This document shows, piece by piece, positions 11,739-22,527 of a stretch of DNA of 64,000 bases. The stretch spans positions 186,001 to 250,000 of the forward strand of contig NW_021167081.1 in assembly GCF_003711515.1 (NCBI RefSeq), read 5' to 3'. Under the pieces are notes generated by a model. It saw only the letters and a program-made list of their open reading frames with translations. It did not search any database and had not been told where the DNA came from. Positions within the stretch are counted from its first letter, which is position 1. Each line of letters opens with the position of its first letter. This DNA comes from Sodiomyces alkalinus F11. Its lineage: Eukaryota > Ascomycota > Sordariomycetes > Glomerellales > Plectosphaerellaceae. Position numbers and translations under genes: made by a program.

Positions 11739-13259
11739 CTAGAAACTATCCTGATACTTCCACTTCTTCGGGTCAAAGATGACCTCAAAGCTGTTCTGGT
11801 CGAACATCCCGATGGCACAGCTCAGGTCATGCAACCCTTCCAACCCCGTCACCGGCAGATCCTGCTCCGCGTCGCTCTCCTCGTGCAGGTTCCACCCTCC
11901 CACCAACTTCCCGTCCCTCGTGAACCAAATGTCCACGTTGATGGTCCCATCCCCCCGCGGCGCCAGCGACATCCCAATCCCGACCGTCTGGCCCACCACA
12001 AACGGCTCCGTGAAGTCCTTCCCGCCCCACCGGTCGTTGATGTACTTGCGCCCGTCATCCCCGTGCACCGCCAGCGACCCGCGATGCCACCCGGGCATGC
12101 GGAAGTTGGGGTACGGCAGCGCCGTGAACCCCAACCCCAGATCCACCTCGTCCCGCCGGCTGTCCTTCCGGATGTGCACCTCGTAGTACATCTTGAACGC
12201 CCGCCCCGTCACCAGAGGCGACTGCGTCGCCGCCGAGTACATGGGCGGGTACCCGATGACGCAGCTGTCCCTGGCCATGACGTCCGTGCGCCCTTCCCAG
12301 ACCCCCGGCGCCGACGCGGCGAGCGTGCCCCGGAACCCTTGCGGCAACAGCAGGCTGATCTCGTGCGCCGCCTGGGCCTGGAGCGCTTGCACCGGTAGCG
12401 GCTGGGGTGGGAGGAGGGGGTATTGCTCGCACCACGCCTCGCCCGCTTCGGCGTCTTCTTCCGACGCGTTGTTCGCCGGGGATCGGTCGTAGCCGCTGAA
12501 GAAGGCCGGCGGCGGAGGGAACAGTGCGGTGTCCGGCACGGCCACCTGCCATTTGTGTTGTTGTTCCTTACCCGGCGCGGCGCTGGTGGGTGGAGGTCCG
12601 GGGGGAGGACCGTAGTCGCCAGACATACCAGGTGGGGGTCCTGGAGGAGGAGGAGCGTAGTCCCCGAAATGGCCAGGTGGAGGTCCCGGTGGGGGAGCGA
12701 AGTCATCGTCAGGCCGTGCCTGCGGGGGAGGGCCCGGGGGAGGTGCGTACTGACCACTAGGGGGTCCATCTGGAGCCGCGTAGTGTTGACCGGGAGGGGG
12801 CCCTGCTGGTGGTTCAAAGTCGCCGCCACGGGCTTGGCCTGGCGGAGGTCTATTCGGAGCCGCATACCGATGTGCAGGAGGTGGTCCTGGAGGCGGGGCA
12901 AACTCATCGCTCGCGCCAATCCCAGGAGGGGGCCCCGGAGGCGGCGCATAGACAGCATGATCCGAAAACTGAGCCCGGGTTGTCGGGTAGCCAGGCGGCG
13001 GGCCTGGAGGAGGTGCAAAGTCCCCTTGCGCAGGGCCGGGGCCGACGGTAAAGTTGCTGTTGCTGTTGAAGTGGCCACTCGCTCCCGATGATTCGCCTTC
13101 TTGCTGCTGGTATCGTTGCTCGCCTTGCTCTCCCGTCGGCTTCTTCTCGCTCATCCGGCTGCGTACGCTGCCGGACCTGGAGTTGTCACGACCACCCAGC
13201 TGGGCCGGGCGGGGAGCTGGGTCGTTACCCCTTCCGCCGTCCTTGTCGCCGAAGCACAT
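11739..13259 (-). CDS. SPRY-domain protein with Pro-Gly-rich repeats
   Basis: A single uninterrupted exon of 506 codons starting MCFGDKDGGRGND and ending in WKYQDSF. Residues about 1-75 are polar and low-complexity. About 80-245 hold some ten imperfect repeats built on APPPGPPPG separated by variable linkers. A short helical segment (residues about 290-320) leads into a SPRY/B30.2-like domain (about 345-500) with VDLGLGFTALPYPNFRMPGWHR, SLAVHGDDGRKY, GQTVGIGMS, VDIWFTRDGKLVGGW and FDQNSFEVIFDP. SPRY domains are protein-interaction modules; the Pro repeat suggests binding to SH3 or WW domains (inference). No transmembrane helix is seen, unlike the Ssh4/Ear1 adaptors. The exact role is unknown. 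Confidence 0.9.
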   Translation of the reverse strand: MCFGDKDGGRGNDPAPRPAQLGGRDNSRSGSVRSRMSEKKPTGEQGEQRYQQQEGESSGASGHFNSNSNFTVGPGPAQGDFAPPPGPPPGYPTTRAQFSDHAVYAPPPGPPPGIGASDEFAPPPGPPPAHRYAAPNRPPPGQARGGDFEPPAGPPPGQHYAAPDGPPSGQYAPPPGPPPQARPDDDFAPPPGPPPGHFGDYAPPPPGPPPGMSGDYGPPPGPPPTSAAPGKEQQHKWQVAVPDTALFPPPPAFFSGYDRSPANNASEEDAEAGEAWCEQYPLLPPQPLPVQALQAQAAHEISLLLPQGFRGTLAASAPGVWEGRTDVMARDSCVIGYPPMYSAATQSPLVTGRAFKMYYEVHIRKDSRRDEVDLGLGFTALPYPNFRMPGWHRGSLAVHGDDGRKYINDRWGGKDFTEPFVVGQTVGIGMSLAPRGDGTINVDIWFTRDGKLVGGWNLHEESDAEQDLPVTGLEGLHDLSCAIGMFDQNSFEVIFDPKKWKYQDSF

Positions 13260-15020
13260 GTTGGAAGGTGTAGATGCGGGGACACAAGAGTTGAAAATTT
13301 GTGGGTTGTGCGAAGGAAGAGGTAGAACAAAAAGATGACGAGGCCTGAGAGCTGCTGATAGCTGAATGGGCAGCCTAAGACGAAGGGCTTAGGGAATCTC
13401 CCTTGCTTGGTCTTCCCTCGTCTTTCTGTCTAAATTTTGGTACGAGACACAGATCTGGCCTTGAAAGAATCCCGTTCTCGCTTCCGGATATATCTCTGCG
13501 CGATTGCTGTCTGTGAGCCTGGGAACAAAAGGACACCTCTGAGTTTCGAGTAAACACTGGAATGAAATGGTTGGTTTTGGTTGGGGCGGGTTATCTGGGG
13601 CAAGTTAAAAAGTGGCTGTGCTGTCTTTATTGGCCCGAGTCCATAAGCTAGACCAGCCATGGCGCTAGCGTGTCCTCGAAATGTATGAACACCAAGAGCC
13701 CCTTTTCGTATGTACTTCTTGAGTACCGCCATGTTCTGTGAGATTTCGTGGGATAACTTGTAAATGAAACCCTCCAGCAGTGAGCTCCTGCACCCAACAT
13801 CCTCCACCATCCGTGGGCGAAGCTTATACGATGTCCTGTTTGAAGTCGACGGGGGGTTGGTAGAATGAACGTCAAGCATGTCACCCGCTCGCCCATAGTC
13901 CGGACCATGGAACGGACCATGGAACATGGAAGCTCGCAACTAACCATGGCTTAGGCATGTACGTCATCAGGGCAAACACTCCGAGACACAACAAACAACG
14001 CGCCGTCTGCTCCGCGAGAAGCCCTACGGAGTACTTCGCCTTGAGGCGAATGGCGACCAGTCGATGGCAGGAAAGCATCCCGGTATGGTCCTTGTCTCGG
14101 GAAGAATATGCATAAAACCATATTGTCCATCTACACGTACACGTGTAGTGTAAGGTAGTGTATTGCACAGGGAGAGGTACAGGCATGTCCGGTGAGGCTC
14201 AGAAGGAAAACGTGATGCCGGTTGTTGAAAAGGGAAAGAAAGGAGTTTGGAAAGAGGTCGGACAACTATAGCCGAGACAAAGGTCCTTGTGATTACTAAC
14301 TTTCTTCGGCAGTTTTATTCGTCCGTCATGGGTCCACATCTTATCTTATCTCACCCTCTTTCTCTTATAACGTACCTGTACCTCGTACGGACCTCACAAT
14401 GAATTGAATGACGTTTCCAATGTTGTCACGATGACAGCTAGGCGACTACACCGAGCCGGCCAACCGCCTAGCACTAATTGTTTTGCCAGTGCGCGTTTGT
14501 TAGAGATGAGGATCAAAGTTCCTTCTCCAGGTCTCACTTGGCAGATCATCGTAGGCAGGCGTGGGCCTTCCCTGCAGGCAGACGCCAAAGTGAACGTCCA
14601 GAAACATCAATTCCCCAGGTTGGGATGAATCATCAATATTAGCATGGCTCGAACCCATGACGCGACCATGTGCTCAGAAACACGGGATTGGACCGAGTTA
14701 AATCATCCTGGTGCAAAAAGGGAAGTCGCTTCTTGCCTGTGCCTTCCCAGCCATGTCGCAGCGCGGGAAGGAGGTTGAAACGAGGAAGGAAGCAAGCCTC
14801 CTAGGAGACCATACCCCCTTCCCACCAAGTATTCCTACCATAATTATAAGTCTTGCATCTACGAGATTTCCCTCCCCCCAAACCCCCAACCATTCACTTA
14901 ACAACCTCTCGCGCTTCCGACTCTACCAACCAGATCACTGTTTCCCTGTAGATCTTTCTGAAGCACTAAACCTCCCAGGAGTATCAGCAACCTCACCTCT
15001 CCTCACTGACAGACGCCGTC
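13260..15020. other. Intergenic region (divergent promoters)
   Basis: Lies between the SPRY gene (-) and the NmrA-like gene (+), so it holds both promoters. A TACGGAGTA motif is present at 14025-14033. Open frames around 13430-13940 are short, show no domain and overlap each other in several frames. No RNA gene was recognised. Confidence 0.5.
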
Positions 15021-16392
15021 ATGTCCCGCAACGTCTGTATCACGGCGGCCGAAGGCCAGACCGGCTTCGCCATCGCCGAGCTCCTCCTGTCGGATCCTTT
15101 CTCCAGCAAGGTCGACTCGGTCACGGCCCTGACCATGGACCCTTCCCACCCGAAGGCCAAGGAGCTCGTCGCCATGAACGCCAAGGTCGTGCACCACGTC
15201 CCCGGCCGGGAGCGGGAAGTCGTCAAGACCCTCAAGGAGACTGGCTGTGACACCATCTGCCTCATCCCCCCCGCGCACGCGGAGAAGTTTGACATCGCCG
15301 CCGAGCTCGTCAGGGCCGCTCAGAAGGCCGGCGTGAACAACGTTTGCCTCATCAGCTCGGTTGGCTGCGACTACGCCGACCCGAAGAAGCAGCCTCGACT
15401 CCGCGAGTTCATCGACCTCGAGGCTATGACGCTGGCGACCAAGGGCGACCCGAACACGCCGCTTGGTCATTCTCCCGTCGTTATTCGGTGAGTGTTTCGT
15501 GGCCCGTTTTTTGAACCAGCTATGCTTGCTATGCTTCAACTTCGGCGTATATTCCGTGTGACGGGTCCCTTTTGAATATCTGACACTTTCATGCTTTCTA
15601 GGGCTGGATTCTACGCCGAAAATCTCTTGCTTTATGCCCCGCAAGCGCAGACGGAGGGCGTCATCCCGTTGCCCATTGGAAAGGACCACAAGTTTGCTCC
15701 GGTGGCCTTGGGTGTAAGTTGACCTTCCAATGTCTTCTCATGCCAAGAAGTTGAGAAAGGCGGCAGTGACTCACGATCTTCCACAGGACATTGCCCAAGT
15801 GGCAGCCCACGTTCTCACTGGCAAGGGCAAGCACGGATTTGACGATAAGCACCGCGGCCAGATGATGGTTGTCACCGGTACGAACATCACTACTCACTAT
15901 TCCTCTCACCCCGTTTCCCCTACGACCGAGCTGGTTGACTAACCATCTACGCCTAAGGCCCTATGCTCTGCACCGGCGATGAGCTTGCTACGGCAGCATC
16001 CAAAGTACTCGGCAAGCAGATGCAGTACGAGGATATCTCCGAGTAAGTCTCAAGTCACCCCGCAACTCTCTAAACATGCCCGGCCGGATACTTTTTTTCA
16101 TTTATTTTCCTTTTCTTCTCATCACAGGGAAGCATGCTGACAATCCATCTTCCCCCGGGTGATTATTAGGTCTGAGGCCAGGAAGATCCTTCGCGCGCAG
16201 TCGGAGAGCGATCAGTCGGAACAGCAATACCTTCTCGAGTACTACAGCCTTGTTCGGGAGGGCAAGACCAACTACATCTCCACCTCGGCGTTCCACTACG
16301 TCACGGGCGAGAAGCCCACCGAGGTGGACGAGTTCTTCAAGATGTACATAGGCGAGTTCCAGACCGCTAAGCGGGTGAAACGCCACCATTGA
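15021..16392 (+). CDS. NmrA-like NAD(P)-binding Rossmann-fold protein
   Basis: Five exons: 15021-15487, 15602-15713, 15787-15877, 15958-16042 and 16170-16392, about 325 residues; every junction is GT-AG and preserves frame. The N-terminus VCITAAEGQTGFAIAELLL fits the Gly-rich dinucleotide loop of NmrA/atypical SDR proteins, followed by a strand ending in VTALTMDP, CDTICLIPP, and NVCLISSVGCDYADP. The middle part (RAGFYAENLLLY, GVIPLPIG, FAPVALGDIAQVAAHVL) and the C-terminal helical segment match the NmrA-like/NAD-dependent epimerase layout. No YxxxK catalytic pair is evident, which suits a redox-sensing or regulatory NmrA type, although a reductase cannot be excluded. It is probably cytosolic, with no targeting signal. 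It is convergent with the hemerythrin gene downstream. Confidence 0.9.
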
Positions 16393-16930
16393 GTGGGAGC
16401 TGTGTACGGATAAAAGACGAGGAGCGAAGTCGGACCGACACCGAGTGGCTAGTGACAATAAGGCAGAAGGGCCGTTGCTGTGTGGCGTCCGTGTAATAGC
16501 TTTCTATAATCCAGTCGAAAAATAATGTAAATCTTTATTGCACTTGGGCGTTCTGTTTACGGAGTGCGTCTGTCTCTGTTCCCATTTCAGACGTTTCGTG
16601 GGTTGTAAAAGGTAGACTACGTAGGTAAGGTACGGAGGACTATGTCTTCATGCACCTCGTTCGTGAATCTGTCGAAAATCAACAGATCCCTAGGTACTTT
16701 CGCCGCGAGTACATCTTGTTACGGAAATTATGCATTGATGCCAGTAAGAGACGCGCGAGATGGACAAGAGAAAGGAATGGAACGGCGTAAATCGTTATGT
16801 TTTCATGCCTTACTGTACAGTTCACCTCTCTATTACATACTATAACATATAGCGTCCTAAACTTCCGGGCGGCGACGAATCATTCCCTGCAATCAGCCAT
16901 CTCATTCCTCCCTCACATGGACAACACCGC
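16393..16930. other. Intergenic region between convergent genes
   Basis: Shared 3' flank of the NmrA-like gene (+) and the hemerythrin gene (-). It contains a GTAAGGTACGG motif near 16625 and no supported gene. Confidence 0.5.
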
Positions 16931-17810
16931 TCACTTGGTAGAAGGGTTCGGCGAGATGGTCTTGTCGGGGAACTTCCTGAAGAGGTCGGCAAGATGGTCG
17001 ATGGGCGCGGTCATCAAGCCCATGACGGTCTCGAAGGGAGGGTTCTCGCCAGCGGAGGGATGACTGCGGCTGGGGACGAAGGCCTTGGTGTGGCCGAAGC
17101 TCTTGGCCATGGACTCGGACTGGCCGCTGGCGGAGCTCAGGGCCTGCTCGAGGGAAGGCAGGTCCTTCTCCTCCTCCTCCTTGATGTGCTCGGAGAGGAC
17201 GGACCAGAGCTCCTTCAGCTTGGGGACGTAGGCGGGGTCCTCGGCCTTCATGTTCTGGAATTCCTTGAGAAGCTCCTTGACCTGCATTTCACGTCTCGTC
17301 GTTAGAAAGCTGGGGTTTCTTCATANNNNNNNNNNNNNNNNNNNNNNNNNNNNNNNNNNNNNNNNNNNNNNNNNNNNNNNNNNNNNNNNNNNNNNNNNNN
17401 NNNNNTGATGGGGTGATGGGGTGATGGGGTTTTGGGGTTTTGGGCGAGTAGAGGGAACAACATACGCGGTGATGCTCCTTGCGGTCGTGGTCGGCCATCT
17501 CCTTGCCCTGGGCGCCCATGTGCTTCTCAAAGGCAGGGTAGACGACGAGCTCTTCGCCGACGGAGTGGCGGGCGAGCTCCCAGGTGAACTGGTTGCCGAA
17601 GCGCTGCTGGTGGTCATGGTTGTTGCTGTTGATGACCTCGTTGTAGTATTGTTCGAGCTCGCGGTGGTCCTTGATGATGGCGTCTGAGATGGAAGTCGTC
17701 TTGGCGGCGGTTGAGCTGAAGGCGCGCTTGTCGAAGCGGAGTGCGTTGAGGTTCTGGGGTCTGGAGGCTAGCCTGCGTTGGCTGATGGCGATGGTTCGGA
17801 GAGAAAACAT
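16931..17810 (-). CDS. Hemerythrin HHE cation-binding domain protein, mitochondrial-type leader
   Basis: Two exons on the minus strand, 17810-17466 and 17281-16931, about 231 residues. The join EHHR|VKELL is phase 0 with a GTATGT donor and CAG acceptor. Residues about 1-35 (MFSLRTIAISQRRLASRPQN and following, RAFSST) are Arg/Ser-rich without acids, a plausible mitochondrial presequence. The HHE four-helix bundle follows with metal ligands in KDHRELEQYY, RHSVGEELVVYPAFEKHM, DHDRKEHHRVKELL and SEHIKEEEEKDLP. The family binds a non-haem di-iron centre; roles in oxygen, NO or iron handling are proposed but not shown here. The intron contains an 80-N assembly gap. An upstream in-frame ATG at 17939 would add 43 residues, but the chosen start gives a better leader. 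Confidence 0.88.
17326..17405. other. Assembly gap (80 N) in the hemerythrin intron
   Basis: Eighty unknown bases. The right flank is a tandem GGGGTGAT / GGGGTTTT repeat (17406-17450), so collapse of a simple repeat is the likely cause. The gap lies inside an intron and does not alter the predicted protein. Confidence 0.95.
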
Positions 17811-18872
17811 TGGGAATGGGATTGGAGGTGGTGGGCTTGTCAATGTTAGGAGGAGACTATAAGTGGTTTGTAGAGGACGTTTGAGGAAGGCACGATATTC
17901 AGCCGGTGATGAAATATGTTGGTTGATAGGTGCAAACAACAGGATTGTCTCGGAAAGAAAGAGGGAGATGGAGAGCCGGAAAGAGGTTTAACTGGCTTCC
18001 ACAACCCTCTGCGAGGAAGGAAGGATCCAAAGAGCTCCTTCATGACCTTCATGACCTTCATGACGTTTATTATCCCGAAGGACGACGTCATATTCTTCCA
18101 GTTGACTTCACGTTCGTCGTTTCGGGTTTCGGGCAACGGCAAAGGGGTAACAGCAAACACCCAAGGAGCTTTCTCTCCGTTCGATAGCAGATAGCTAATA
18201 GGTGCAAGAGGATTTGCTCTTCAAGTCATCCTTGCATCAAGCTCCCCCTGTCAACTGCATTGCATTGTAAGGTAAGGTACAACGTAGGTAAGTGCCCACC
18301 CCGCCTTCTGGAACACCCCCCCATTTCGGACACCACTTTACACCAAAACACTGCTTTTTAGACCCCTGCTATTTTATTCAATAAAATAGTAAATATTATA
18401 AAAATAAAACCCTATATAAGTTAAAAGGTAGGTACTGTTTATAGCGCTTGTCTTAAACTGATTGGCGCCGATTGTGGGTGGGTCGGTGAGGGCATCAATC
18501 CGTCATCATTCTGCTTTAGTACCCAAATACACCGAAGAAAGTAAAGGGGGAAAGGGAGAGAGGGAGAGAGGGAGAGACCTTTCCGTATAACAACCATGCA
18601 ACGTTCTAGACCTTCAGCAACACCAAAGTTACCATACACGTACACTAGCACATGACCTTGGCATGAGCATCTCTGCCGTCATGACTACTCTCAAGCTGCT
18701 CCGGCGTCCGATCATCCCCTTGGGAATTAATTCCCTATATACGCCTGGAACCCGTGCAGTAGCCGGTCCAGTCCTTCAGTAACCCCCGTTAATACCAGTT
18801 CCTCACTGTGTTCCCTCCAGACTTTCCACTCGAGCTGAAGCGACTTGCCAGAAAACCGCCTTCACCTAGGGC
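17811..18872. other. Intergenic region with small AT-rich patch
   Basis: Divergent promoters of the hemerythrin (-) and catalase (+) genes. A triple TTCATGACC repeat lies near 18040-18062, a TAAGGTAAGGTAC motif near 18270-18282, and an AT-only looking patch at about 18366-18430 that could be a small decayed repeat. A GGGAGAGA simple repeat lies around 18556-18577. Confidence 0.5.
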
Positions 18873-21020
18873 ATGTTTCGGAACCCGACGATTGACAATA
18901 TGAGCGCAAACACGAATCAGGTCGACCCGATGCAGCACCCGCTCCGGGCCACCGCCACGGCCATCGGCGCCGGTCTTCAGGGGGAAAGTCGGGGTCCCCG
19001 TGTAAGCCACATGCAGAGCGCCAACGAAGGGCCAGCGGACATTATCGGCAAGGTCTCGGGCGCCGTGCCGGGCGGGAAGCGGGCGGACGATGGTCCTTAC
19101 TTTACCAACAACGAGGGCCACCCTTTTCCGGACCCGTGAGTTTGGTTCCTTTTTTTTTTTTTTTTTTTTTTTTCATATATCTTGTCAGAGCAAGGCTAAC
19201 CGATGAAATAGAGCTCACAGCAAGACCGTCGGTGGTCTTCCGCTCGCGAGTGATGTATTCCTCTTCCAGTGAGTACAACCCCTATTAGTGCACCACAATC
19301 TTTTTCATCAAAAGCGGGATGTTGACTCGAGAACAGGAAGCAACAAACCTTCAATCGATCCAAGGCTCTTGAGCGCAAGTCAGCTCTTTTATGGTCCGGC
19401 GTAGATTTCAGAAGGAAATAAATTCTGACCTTACTACCAGGAATGGTCCATCCCTGCGGATCTGGAGCATTTGGCTACTTCGAATGCACCAAGAACGTCA
19501 CTGAGCTCACGGTATGAGATGAGACCCACGGGGAGATCATGTAAACCATACCCGTCTTCAGAGAGATCCTTCAACTGACACCTTTTGAATAGAAAGCCAA
19601 CTTTTTGTCCAAGGTCGGTGAGAAGACACCTGCCTTTGTGCGTTTCTCGACCGTGACGCTCGGTCGAGAATTCCCCGACCAGGCCCGGAATCCCCGTGGC
19701 TTCGCTATCAAGTTGTACACCATGGAGGGTAACTACGACATTGTTGGCCTCAACTTTGTACGTCTCCTGCCGTACTTCTCTCTTGTCGCTTTCCCTACCT
19801 TACTGACAGTGAAAAAGCCCGTCTTCTTCTGCCGAGACCCCATCCAGGGCCCGGACGTCATCCGCTCGCAGTACCGCAACCCTACCAACTTCCTCCTCGA
19901 CAATGACGCGCTGTTTGACCTGCTCGCCAACACGCCAGAGGCCAACCACGCCGGCCTCATGTTCTTCAGCGACCACGGCACGCCGCAGGGGTGGCGCTTC
20001 AACCACGGCTACGGCTGCCATACCTTCAAGTGGGTCAACCAGCAGGGCCAGTTCGTCTACATCAAGTACCACTTCATCGCCAAGCACGGCCAGAAGCAGT
20101 TCACCGACCCGGAAGCCGTAAAGATGTGCGGCGAGGACCCGGACTACTCCAAGCGCGACCTCTGGCAAGCCATCGAGCGCGGGGAACAGCCGGAGTGGAC
20201 CACCTACGTGCAGGTCATGCAGCCGAACGAGGCCGACCCGGACGTCCTGGGTTTCGACCCCTTCGACGTGACCAAGGTGTGGCCGCGCGACCGCTTCCCC
20301 ATGCACGAGTTTGGCCGTCTCGTGCTCAACAAGAACCCGGAGGACTTCCACCGCGACGTCGAGCAGGCCGCCTTCTCGCCCGGCAGCATGGTCCCCGGCA
20401 TCGAGGACTCGCCCGACCCGCTGCTCCAGTTCCGCATGTTCTTCTACCGCGACGCCCAGTACCACCGCATCGGCGTCAACCTGCACCAGGTGCCGGTCAA
20501 CTGCCCCTTCATGGCGCAGTCCTACGCCTCGCTCAACTTCGACGGGACCCTGCGCACCGACGCCAACCACGCCGGCAACAAGCAGTATGCCCCCAACAGC
20601 TTTGCCAACAAGTTCCGCCCGGACGCCGCCGAGGCGCCCTACGCCGTCGGCGACAACATCGTCAGCCGCCGGAGCCACTACTGGCACGAGGGCAAGAGGA
20701 ACGACTACGACCAGGCCAGGGAGCTGTGGACCCGGGTCATGAAGCCGCAGGAGAAGAAGAACACCTTCTACAACACCGCCAAGCTGCTGAAAAACGTCCA
20801 CTATCCCGAGATTCAGGTCAAGTACCTCGCCCAGCTGCACAACATTGCGCCCGAGTATGCCCAGGGCGTCTACGAGCTCCTTCGGGAGCCCAAGTTCGGC
20901 CTGGATGAGGTCAAGGAGAAGGCCGAGACGGCGCATCTCTGGTACAAGGAGAAGAAGTTCCGGCCTAGTGGGGGGGCTAAGCTGGTTGGCCAGGTTCCGT
21001 CGCTTTCCGTGTATAACTGA
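18873..21020 (+). CDS. Haem catalase
   Basis: Six exons: 18873-19135, 19212-19268, 19337-19374, 19441-19511, 19593-19757 and 19818-21020, about 598 residues. The core motifs are complete: catalytic His in ERMVHPCGSGAFGYFE (about H123), FVRFSTV, the distal Asn in GLNFPVFFCRDP (about N197), and the proximal haem Tyr in FRMFFYRDAQYHRIG (about Y408). Catalases convert H2O2 to water and oxygen. The intron between exons 3 and 4 uses a GCAAGT donor (GC-AG class); only that choice restores the universally conserved ER-x-VH context. The protein has about 60 extra N-terminal residues relative to small-subunit catalases and ends in SVYN, which is not a PTS1, so the compartment is unclear. A second start at 18900 (MSANTN) is possible. 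Confidence 0.95.
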
Positions 21021-21536
21021 CGAATTCGTGTAATGTCTATGGGATCGTGTACGGGATAAGGAGAACCGGAAAATGAATTCAACGAAGTTCCAACGCGCTA
21101 GACGTCATTGGATGTAAGCGCAAGAAAAGCGTAGCCTACCCTAACCTTGGTGTAACAGCAAAGGACACGATGCTGCGTCTATGATGCGTCGTCGGCCAAT
21201 GATGGCAACCGTTTCTCCGTCATGCACTCGGACTCTTTTCCTTTTCTGTCATAATGTCGTACTCTGACTCTCTCGACCATCATCTATGCAACCTCATCTT
21301 GCTACTCGGTACAGAAGTGCAGACTGCATCGAATACCGTAGCACCCTCTTCTTCCCTGGCACCTGTTATCCCGCGTTCTTCTCCGTCCGTTTCCTCCGTG
21401 TTTCCTCTCTTGCTCTTGCATCCCGGAGAGCCGGAAGACTTCTCTACTGGAGAGAAACCGGTTCGTTTCACATCAAAGCGTGCGACTAGCTGACAATCAG
21501 CCTTACGCCACCCGAGTGGAACAAAGAGAAGGAACA
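21021..21536. other. Intergenic region
   Basis: 3' flank of the catalase gene and promoter of the next gene. No supported gene or RNA. Confidence 0.5.
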
Positions 21537-22209
21537 ATGGCAACCCGAAGAGCCGTTCCAGGGGGGCCTCCGTCCCGGCTCCCCCTGAGCTCCGTCCTCT
21601 TCATCGGATGCGGATCCGGCCTGGTGGGAGTGACAATGTATGCATGGAACCTCATCACCCCCTTGCTTTTTTCTTTTCTTTTTCTTTTCCTTTTTTTCCC
21701 TTTTTTTCTTCTTTTTGTATTTCTTCCTTCTCCGCCTTCTCACATCTGGCCAGGATGACACTAGCCGAGAAAGCAGAGCAGCTCATCACAGGACGCCCCA
21801 ACTCCCTCGTGCCCGGCCGCACCCTCGAGCGCCTGCTAGCCGTCCAGGCCGGGACGTCGACCCAGCTGTTCCTGCTCAACATGGCTATGCACTACGGCCA
21901 GGGAGCCGCGGCCGGCGGGATCAGGGCCGTCATGAGCTGGAACGGCATCCGCGGTCCCTTTGCCGACTTCATCTTCATCGGCGTTCGTCTCTTGATCGAC
22001 CAGACGTTGGAGAATGGGACGGGCGTCGGTGCATTGCCTTGGTCGGTTGTCCTCGTCCTCGTCCTCGGTTGTCCCCCGGGCCTCCCTTCGTCTCTTTGCT
22101 GACGTTTCCTTGCAGGACCTGGCCGGTCGGAGAACAAACCATTGACATTCTCCACAAGACCGTGTTTGCCGTCACAACGGGATATTTCGTGGACAGATGG
22201 GTCCGGTGA
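21537..22209 (+). CDS. Small conserved-looking protein of unknown function
   Basis: Three exons: 21537-21637, 21754-22041 and 22116-22209, about 160 residues; both introns are GT-AG and keep frame. The protein starts MATRRAVPGGPPSRLPLSS, then has a Gly-rich hydrophobic stretch (SVLFIGCGSGLVGVTMM) that could be a membrane segment or mitochondrial leader, and a polar region with PNSLVPGRTLERLL. After QLFLLNMAMHYGQGAAAGGIRAVMSWNG comes a second hydrophobic stretch (FADFIFIGVRLLIDQTL), with an end at YFVDRWVR. I do not recognise a named domain. The clean splicing, even codon use and absence of repeats argue for a real gene. It is convergent with the D-lactate dehydrogenase gene. Confidence 0.72.
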
Positions 22210-22527
22210 TTCATTAGCAGCAGACAAACCAAGAGACAGACGACTGGTCGATTTACCTATTTGAACATAGACTGGCAATGAAACTGCTAGGATGTTGTAT
22301 TAGGATGTCTGCTACGGTGTCTTCCTTTTTGATGTATACCAAGTGCCTCACGACAGAAGTCGCCTCAACTAGGTGCTGGGACCGGTCCCATCGAGTTGAA
22401 CATGGCGTACATTGTCGCTCCATCTCAACCTCTTTTTGATTTCTTGTCTTTGATTTTACAAACATTCCTCCAGTCTACGCTACCTCCCGGTAGCTTGATG
22501 TCTTGATCATGCACTAAGCGTATAATA

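Noticed and set aside
19800..20936. 378-codon open frame on the minus strand over catalase
   Set aside because: Antisense shadow of the large catalase exon with Val/Leu/Gly/Glu bias.
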